Both the position numbers and the translations under genes were made by a program. Below the pieces are notes generated by a model. The model was not told the DNA's origin. It saw only the letters and a program-made list of their open reading frames with translations, and made no database searches. From positions 1 through 8,281 of the forward strand of contig CAMQRG010000084.1 of NCBI GenBank assembly GCA_947036475.1: a DNA stretch of 8,281 bases. The letters run 5' to 3'. How positions within the stretch are numbered: position 1 is the stretch's first letter; each line of letters opens with the position of its first letter. Shown here one piece after another: positions 5,242 to 8,281 of this stretch. The DNA is from an uncultured Clostridia bacterium (GTDB lineage: Bacteria > Bacillota > Clostridia > Lachnospirales > Anaerotignaceae).

Positions 5242-6390
5242 ATGCGGTTCAAAAAACTGTTTCAAAATCTGGATTACTGGCTGATTATCGCAGTCTGCCT
5301 GCTGTCGCTGTTCGGCATCATCAGCATTGCCAGCGCGACGCGCATTAACCTCGGTGCAAGTGCCACGGAGGTCATAAAGCAGGCTGTGTTTTTTCTCATC
5401 GGCATCATGCTTATGCTGATTGCGGCGAATGTGGATTATGAATATTTCGCGCAGTTCTATATCCCCATTTATATCCTGAACCTGCTTTTGCTGCTGGCAG
5501 TGCTGCTGTTCGGCGCGAATTTCAATAATGCGACACGCTGGATTTCGATTGGCCCGCTGACGATACAGCCCTCGGAATTTGCCAAGGTTATCATGATATT
5601 CTGTCTGGCGCGGCTTATCAGCCTGAAACAGCGCAGCATCAGCGAGATTCCGATGCTGGTACTTTTGTGTGTTTTCGTTGCTGTGCCTATCGTGCTGATA
5701 CAGAAGGAACCCGCGCTGTCTGCCAGCCTTGTACTGCTGGCGATTTTCTGCATAGAGCTTTTTGTGGCGGGGCTGGATTATCGGATTATCCGAAATGTGG
5801 TTGTTGTCGCCGCGCCGGTTGTGCTGCTGATATTATGGGACGTCAGCCGCGAAAACCCGCTTTTTACGGATAAGATTTTTCATGGACACCAGTTTAACCG
5901 TCTGCTGTCCTTCGTTGACCCGACGCGCGACGCAAGCCTGTATTACCAGACAGAAAAATCCATCAGTGCGATTGGCTCCGGTCAGCTGACAGGCAAGGGG
6001 CTGTTTCATGGTACGCTGAACCAGCTCAGTTACCTTCCTGAGCCGGAAAACGATTTCATTTTTTCGGTCATCGGGGAAGAATTTGGCTTTTTTGGCTGTA
6101 TATTTGTGCTTTCTGTATTGCTTTTTATTATATTTCGTTGTATTATTATAGCAATATCAGCCAGGGATATCTTCAGCCAGCTTTTGGCGGCAGGTATCGC
6201 CGGTATGTTTGCGTTTCAAACATTTGTAAATGCGGGGGTAGCGACGGGGATACTGCCCAATACGGGAATGTCCCTGCCATTTGTCAGTTACGGCGGCAGT
6301 TCCATGTGGACGAATATGGTGGCGGTCGGCCTGATACTGAACATTAAGAAGAGAGAAACGAAATCATTATTTGAAGGAGGCCTGCTATGA
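5242..6390 (+). CDS. rodA: FtsW/RodA/SpoVE (SEDS) peptidoglycan glycosyltransferase, probably RodA
   Basis: Polytopic membrane enzyme that polymerises lipid II into glycan strands with a partner class B penicillin-binding protein; RodA serves cell elongation. It is 382 residues, typical for RodA, with about ten hydrophobic segments. The family signature is clear: YYQTEKSISAIGSGQLTGKG, then PEPENDFIFSVIGEEFGFFG with the conserved Asp at residue 271, and a C-terminal GMSLPFVSYGGSS. The start at 5242 is preceded by GGAGGAAA (5229-5236). RodA is preferred over FtsW or SpoVE because it lies between minE and mgsA, an arrangement I associate with rodA in Clostridia; the SEDS family itself cannot be divided with certainty by eye. 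It overlaps mgsA by 4 bp (ATGA) and so is probably translationally coupled to it. The highly structured DNA upstream may set its level apart from minDE. Confidence 0.92.
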   Translation: MRFKKLFQNLDYWLIIAVCLLSLFGIISIASATRINLGASATEVIKQAVFFLIGIMLMLIAANVDYEYFAQFYIPIYILNLLLLLAVLLFGANFNNATRWISIGPLTIQPSEFAKVIMIFCLARLISLKQRSISEIPMLVLLCVFVAVPIVLIQKEPALSASLVLLAIFCIELFVAGLDYRIIRNVVVVAAPVVLLILWDVSRENPLFTDKIFHGHQFNRLLSFVDPTRDASLYYQTEKSISAIGSGQLTGKGLFHGTLNQLSYLPEPENDFIFSVIGEEFGFFGCIFVLSVLLFIIFRCIIIAISARDIFSQLLAAGIAGMFAFQTFVNAGVATGILPNTGMSLPFVSYGGSSMWTNMVAVGLILNIKKRETKSLFEGGLL

Positions 6391-6782
6391 ATATCGGTTT
6401 GATTGCCCATGATAACAAGAAAAAGTTGATGGAAAACCTTTGTATCGCGTACCGGCACATACTCTGCCGGCATGAAATCTATGCCACCGGCACGACAGGG
6501 CGGCTGGTTGAAGAGGCCGCAAACCTTGTTGTGCATAAATATCTTTCCAGCCATTTGGGCGGCGACAAGCAGATGGGCGCTCAAATCATCAATAACGATA
6601 TTGACGTTATGATATATCTGCGGGACCCTGTTTCTCATCAGGATTATGAATCGGAAGTCAATTCTATTCTGCATCTGTGCGATATGCATAATATCCCTTT
6701 GGCGACGAATCTGGCAACTGCGGAGGTGCTTCTGCTGGCACTGGACCGCGGCGACTTGGACTGGCGGAATGTGGTGAGGTGA
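6387..6782 (+). CDS. mgsA: methylglyoxal synthase-like protein, active site altered
   Basis: Member of the methylglyoxal synthase family, which converts dihydroxyacetone phosphate to methylglyoxal and phosphate as a glycolytic bypass. It is 131 residues, against 137 in B. subtilis as I recall it. Seen: IAHDNKK (H8, K12), ATGTTG (33-38), LGGDKQMGA with the catalytic-base equivalent D60, RDP with D80, and NIPLATN. Aligned without gaps to the B. subtilis protein as I recall it, several otherwise near-invariant positions differ: GPLGG reads SHLGG (S55, H56), and the HEPD/HDPD motif reads YESE (Y87, E90 in place of His98 and Asp101 of E. coli). H84 and D86 nearby might compensate if the loop is shifted. 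Its RBS, AAGGAGG (6374-6380), lies inside rodA and its ATG overlaps the rodA stop. Family membership is sure; catalytic activity is not. Confidence 0.9.
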   Translation: MNIGLIAHDNKKKLMENLCIAYRHILCRHEIYATGTTGRLVEEAANLVVHKYLSSHLGGDKQMGAQIINNDIDVMIYLRDPVSHQDYESEVNSILHLCDMHNIPLATNLATAEVLLLALDRGDLDWRNVVR

Positions 6783-6785
6783 AAA

Positions 6786-7103
6786 ATGACGGCGGAATCT
6801 ACTATTACACTCAATATGACCGCGCTTGTGGCTGTGGTTGGATATTATTTTCTGATTAACATTATTATGTATATCGTGATGTCTGTAGATAAGCGGAACG
6901 CGATTAAAAACAGGCGGCGTGTGCCGGAAAAGAACCTGTACCTTCTGGCGATACTCGGCGGCGGCACAGGCGGGCTGTTTGCCATGGTACTGAAACACCA
7001 TAAAAACCGCCACCTTGACTTTATACTGGTCTATACAATTACGGCAATTCTGCATTGTATTGTGATACTTTTCCTGTTCAGCAAACTCGTTTTCGGGTTT
7101 TGA
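6786..7103 (+). CDS. DUF1294 family small membrane protein
   Basis: It is 105 residues with a hydrophobic segment at about 12-33, the motif VDKRNAI (34-40), RRRVPE (43-48), LGGGTGG (57-63), KHHKNRH (70-76) and a second or third hydrophobic stretch at about 79-100. The order DK-x-A, R-x-PE, GG-x-x-G, HK-x-R-H is the DUF1294 pattern. The family has no assigned function; it is an inner-membrane protein. The ATG follows the mgsA stop by 3 nt with a GTGAGGTGA ribosome-binding site (6775-6782) in the end of mgsA, so it is almost certainly in the rodA operon, which ends just after it at a strong terminator. Confidence 0.85.
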   Translation: MTAESTITLNMTALVAVVGYYFLINIIMYIVMSVDKRNAIKNRRRVPEKNLYLLAILGGGTGGLFAMVLKHHKNRHLDFILVYTITAILHCIVILFLFSKLVFGF

Positions 7104-7141
7104 GCAGGAGAACCGCATGATGTAATCAGAGGAAATAAAAA

Positions 7142-7178
7142 CGCTCTCTTTCGGCTGGCGAAGGAGGGCGCTTTTTTT
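7142..7178 (+). terminator. bidirectional terminator between rodA operon and MATE gene
   Basis: A 12-bp stem with two G-U pairs joins CGCTCTCTTTCG (7142-7153) and CGAAGGAGGGCG (7159-7170) around GCTGG, followed by C and T7 (7172-7178) on the plus strand. On the minus strand the stem is followed by a T5 run (complement of 7137-7141). It sits 38 bp after the DUF1294 stop and just beyond the MATE stop (7188-7190), serving both converging transcripts. Confidence 0.92.
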
Positions 7179-7187
7179 GGAGCAATG

Positions 7188-8246
7188 TCAGATTTTTTGC
7201 AGTTCTGTCAGGCGTGCCATTTCCTTTTTGGCGATAAAAGCAGCAATGACAGCCGCGATTCCATCGGAAACTGCCCCTGAGAGAAGAATACCGGTGATGC
7301 CCAGCCAGCGGGGCAGAAGAACCAGCAGAGGAATCAGTAATATTCCCTGACGGATTACGGCCATCCAAAACCCGAGGTTCGCTTTTCCGACAGCCGTACA
7401 GAAAATGGAGGTTGTGGGCTGTATTGCATTCAAAAACAGCATTGCAAAATAGATATGTATATATTTTGCTGCAAATTCATAAAAAAGCGGGTTATCCGAG
7501 TTGAAAATACGGATAATCTGCTGCGGGAATAGCTGCATCACCAAAAATGACACTACGGCGATAATGGTTCCATAACGAACTGCGGTCAGATATGTTTCTT
7601 TTACTCTGCGATATTGTTTGTTTCCTAAATTATAGCCGAATATGGGCTGGCAGCCCAGAGAAATGCCGATGACGCTGGACAGGAAAACCATTGTGATTTT
7701 TCCGACTGCGCCGGAGGCAGCTATGGCAATCTCGCTCCCGTAAATGGATTTGGCGCCGTAAAATTTCAGAACATTCATTAGTACAATCTGAGAAGAAGCG
7801 TTCAGAATATGCGTGGTAAACGGGGCTGCGCCCAAAGAAAATATAACCCCTGCCAGAGAAAAGCTGACGGCGATATTTTTTCCGGAAAGCGAAACGGATT
7901 TCAGTTTTCTGACCAGATAATACAGAGCAAGAAGCGTTGATAAAACCTGACCCAGTACGGTTGCAAGGGCTACGCCCGTTATCCCCATATCGAAAACGAA
8001 CAGGAAAAGCGGGTCAAAAGCAATATTGAAAACGGCACCCGCCAGCAGGACAAAGCTGGAATAGTTGGGGTTTCCATCGGCACGTATAAAAAATGACATC
8101 GCCGTTGAAAAAACGCCAAAGGGGATACCGATGCAGATAATACGGGCATAAGGCCGCGCAAGCGGTAAAATCGAATCTGTTGCGCCAAAGAGATAGAGCA
8201 TAGGCGTAAGAAAAAAAGATGTTACAACTAGATAGTGTCTACACAA
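7188..8246 (-). CDS. MATE family multidrug efflux transporter, N-terminally truncated
   Basis: Cation-coupled multidrug and toxin extrusion (MatE) membrane protein. Matching stretches include GATDSILPLARPYARII, FFIRADGNPN (the conserved RADG-P turn after a transmembrane helix), FDMGITGVALATVLGQ, and in the second half LGCQPIFGYNLGNKQYRRV, the repeat-2 counterpart. Full-length members have about 450 residues and twelve helices. Here only 352 are open, starting at a TTG (8244-8246) with no ribosome-binding site, and about the first 90-100 residues (the first helices) are absent. The frame stays open to the window edge, but the residues beyond about 8230 (KILPFYHNPFILCR) do not look like a MATE N-terminus and coincide with insertion-sequence-like DNA. 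It is probably an interrupted, non-functional gene. The substrate cannot be told from sequence. Confidence 0.85.
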   Translation of the reverse strand: MCRHYLVVTSFFLTPMLYLFGATDSILPLARPYARIICIGIPFGVFSTAMSFFIRADGNPNYSSFVLLAGAVFNIAFDPLFLFVFDMGITGVALATVLGQVLSTLLALYYLVRKLKSVSLSGKNIAVSFSLAGVIFSLGAAPFTTHILNASSQIVLMNVLKFYGAKSIYGSEIAIAASGAVGKITMVFLSSVIGISLGCQPIFGYNLGNKQYRRVKETYLTAVRYGTIIAVVSFLVMQLFPQQIIRIFNSDNPLFYEFAAKYIHIYFAMLFLNAIQPTTSIFCTAVGKANLGFWMAVIRQGILLIPLLVLLPRWLGITGILLSGAVSDGIAAVIAAFIAKKEMARLTELQKI

Positions 8247-8281
8247 AATGAATGGATTGTGATAAAATGGAAGTATCTTAA
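8229..8281 (+). mobile_element. probable end of an insertion sequence inside the MATE gene
   Basis: From about 8229 (GATAGTGTCTACACAAAA onward) the sequence no longer fits MATE coding and becomes AT-rich, with a TAAAAT -10-like motif (8263-8268) directed rightwards. GTGTCTACACAAAA resembles, from memory, terminal repeats of IS256/Mutator-type elements of Bacillota. Only about 50 bp are in the window, with no transposase codons, no second end and no target duplication to confirm it. Confidence 0.4.

Noticed and set aside
6288..7118. 276-codon minus-strand frame over mgsA and the DUF1294 gene
   Set aside because: It lies opposite three well-supported genes with proper ribosome-binding sites. 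The His/Gln/Asn-rich translation matches no family I know.

Overview
The window looks like chromosomal DNA of a low-to-mid GC Gram-positive anaerobe, most likely class Clostridia (Bacillota). The reasons are strong AGGAGG-type ribosome-binding sites, a T-box leader in front of an aminoacyl-tRNA synthetase gene, and a minD-minE-rodA-mgsA gene order that I associate with Clostridia. I cannot place it to genus from sequence alone.

Layout. At 1-150 there is an imperfect hairpin, then a terminator shared by both strands. valS (valyl-tRNA synthetase) fills 153-2786 on the minus strand. Its long leader (about 2787-3266) carries a T-box riboswitch with a probable GUA (Val) specifier, a UGGU acceptor-pairing bulge and a competing terminator, driven by a consensus promoter at 3273-3301. 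Back to back with it, on the plus strand, is a second near-consensus promoter (3396-3424). This appears to drive a transcript of about 60 nt made of two perfect hairpins and ending in a T7 tract: a candidate small RNA not linked to any coding sequence. minD (3722-4519) and minE (4555-4845) follow, without minC beside them.

The 396-bp gap between minE and rodA is packed with perfect inverted repeats: a terminator-like hairpin, a three-way-junction-like fold, a long stem with an alternative pairing, and four more hairpins. It resembles a cluster of intergenic repeat elements. Next come rodA (5242-6390), mgsA (6387-6782, overlapping rodA by 4 bp) and a small DUF1294 membrane protein (6786-7103), tightly packed as one operon and closed by a bidirectional terminator at 7142-7178. 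Converging on that terminator, on the minus strand, is the 3' part of a MATE-family efflux transporter. Its N-terminal quarter is missing, and the sequence switches near 8229 to DNA that resembles the end of an insertion sequence.

Functionally, the plus-strand cluster joins division-site placement (MinD/MinE) with the septum or wall-elongation glycosyltransferase RodA. The MgsA-like protein keeps the catalytic aspartate (D60) but, on an ungapped alignment, has changes at several residues that are otherwise nearly invariant. The points most worth a second look are the 3431-3489 RNA, the 4949-5202 structured region, the altered MgsA active site, the absence of minC beside minD, the valS leader extension with paired GAACYGGTTC sites, and the interrupted MATE gene.
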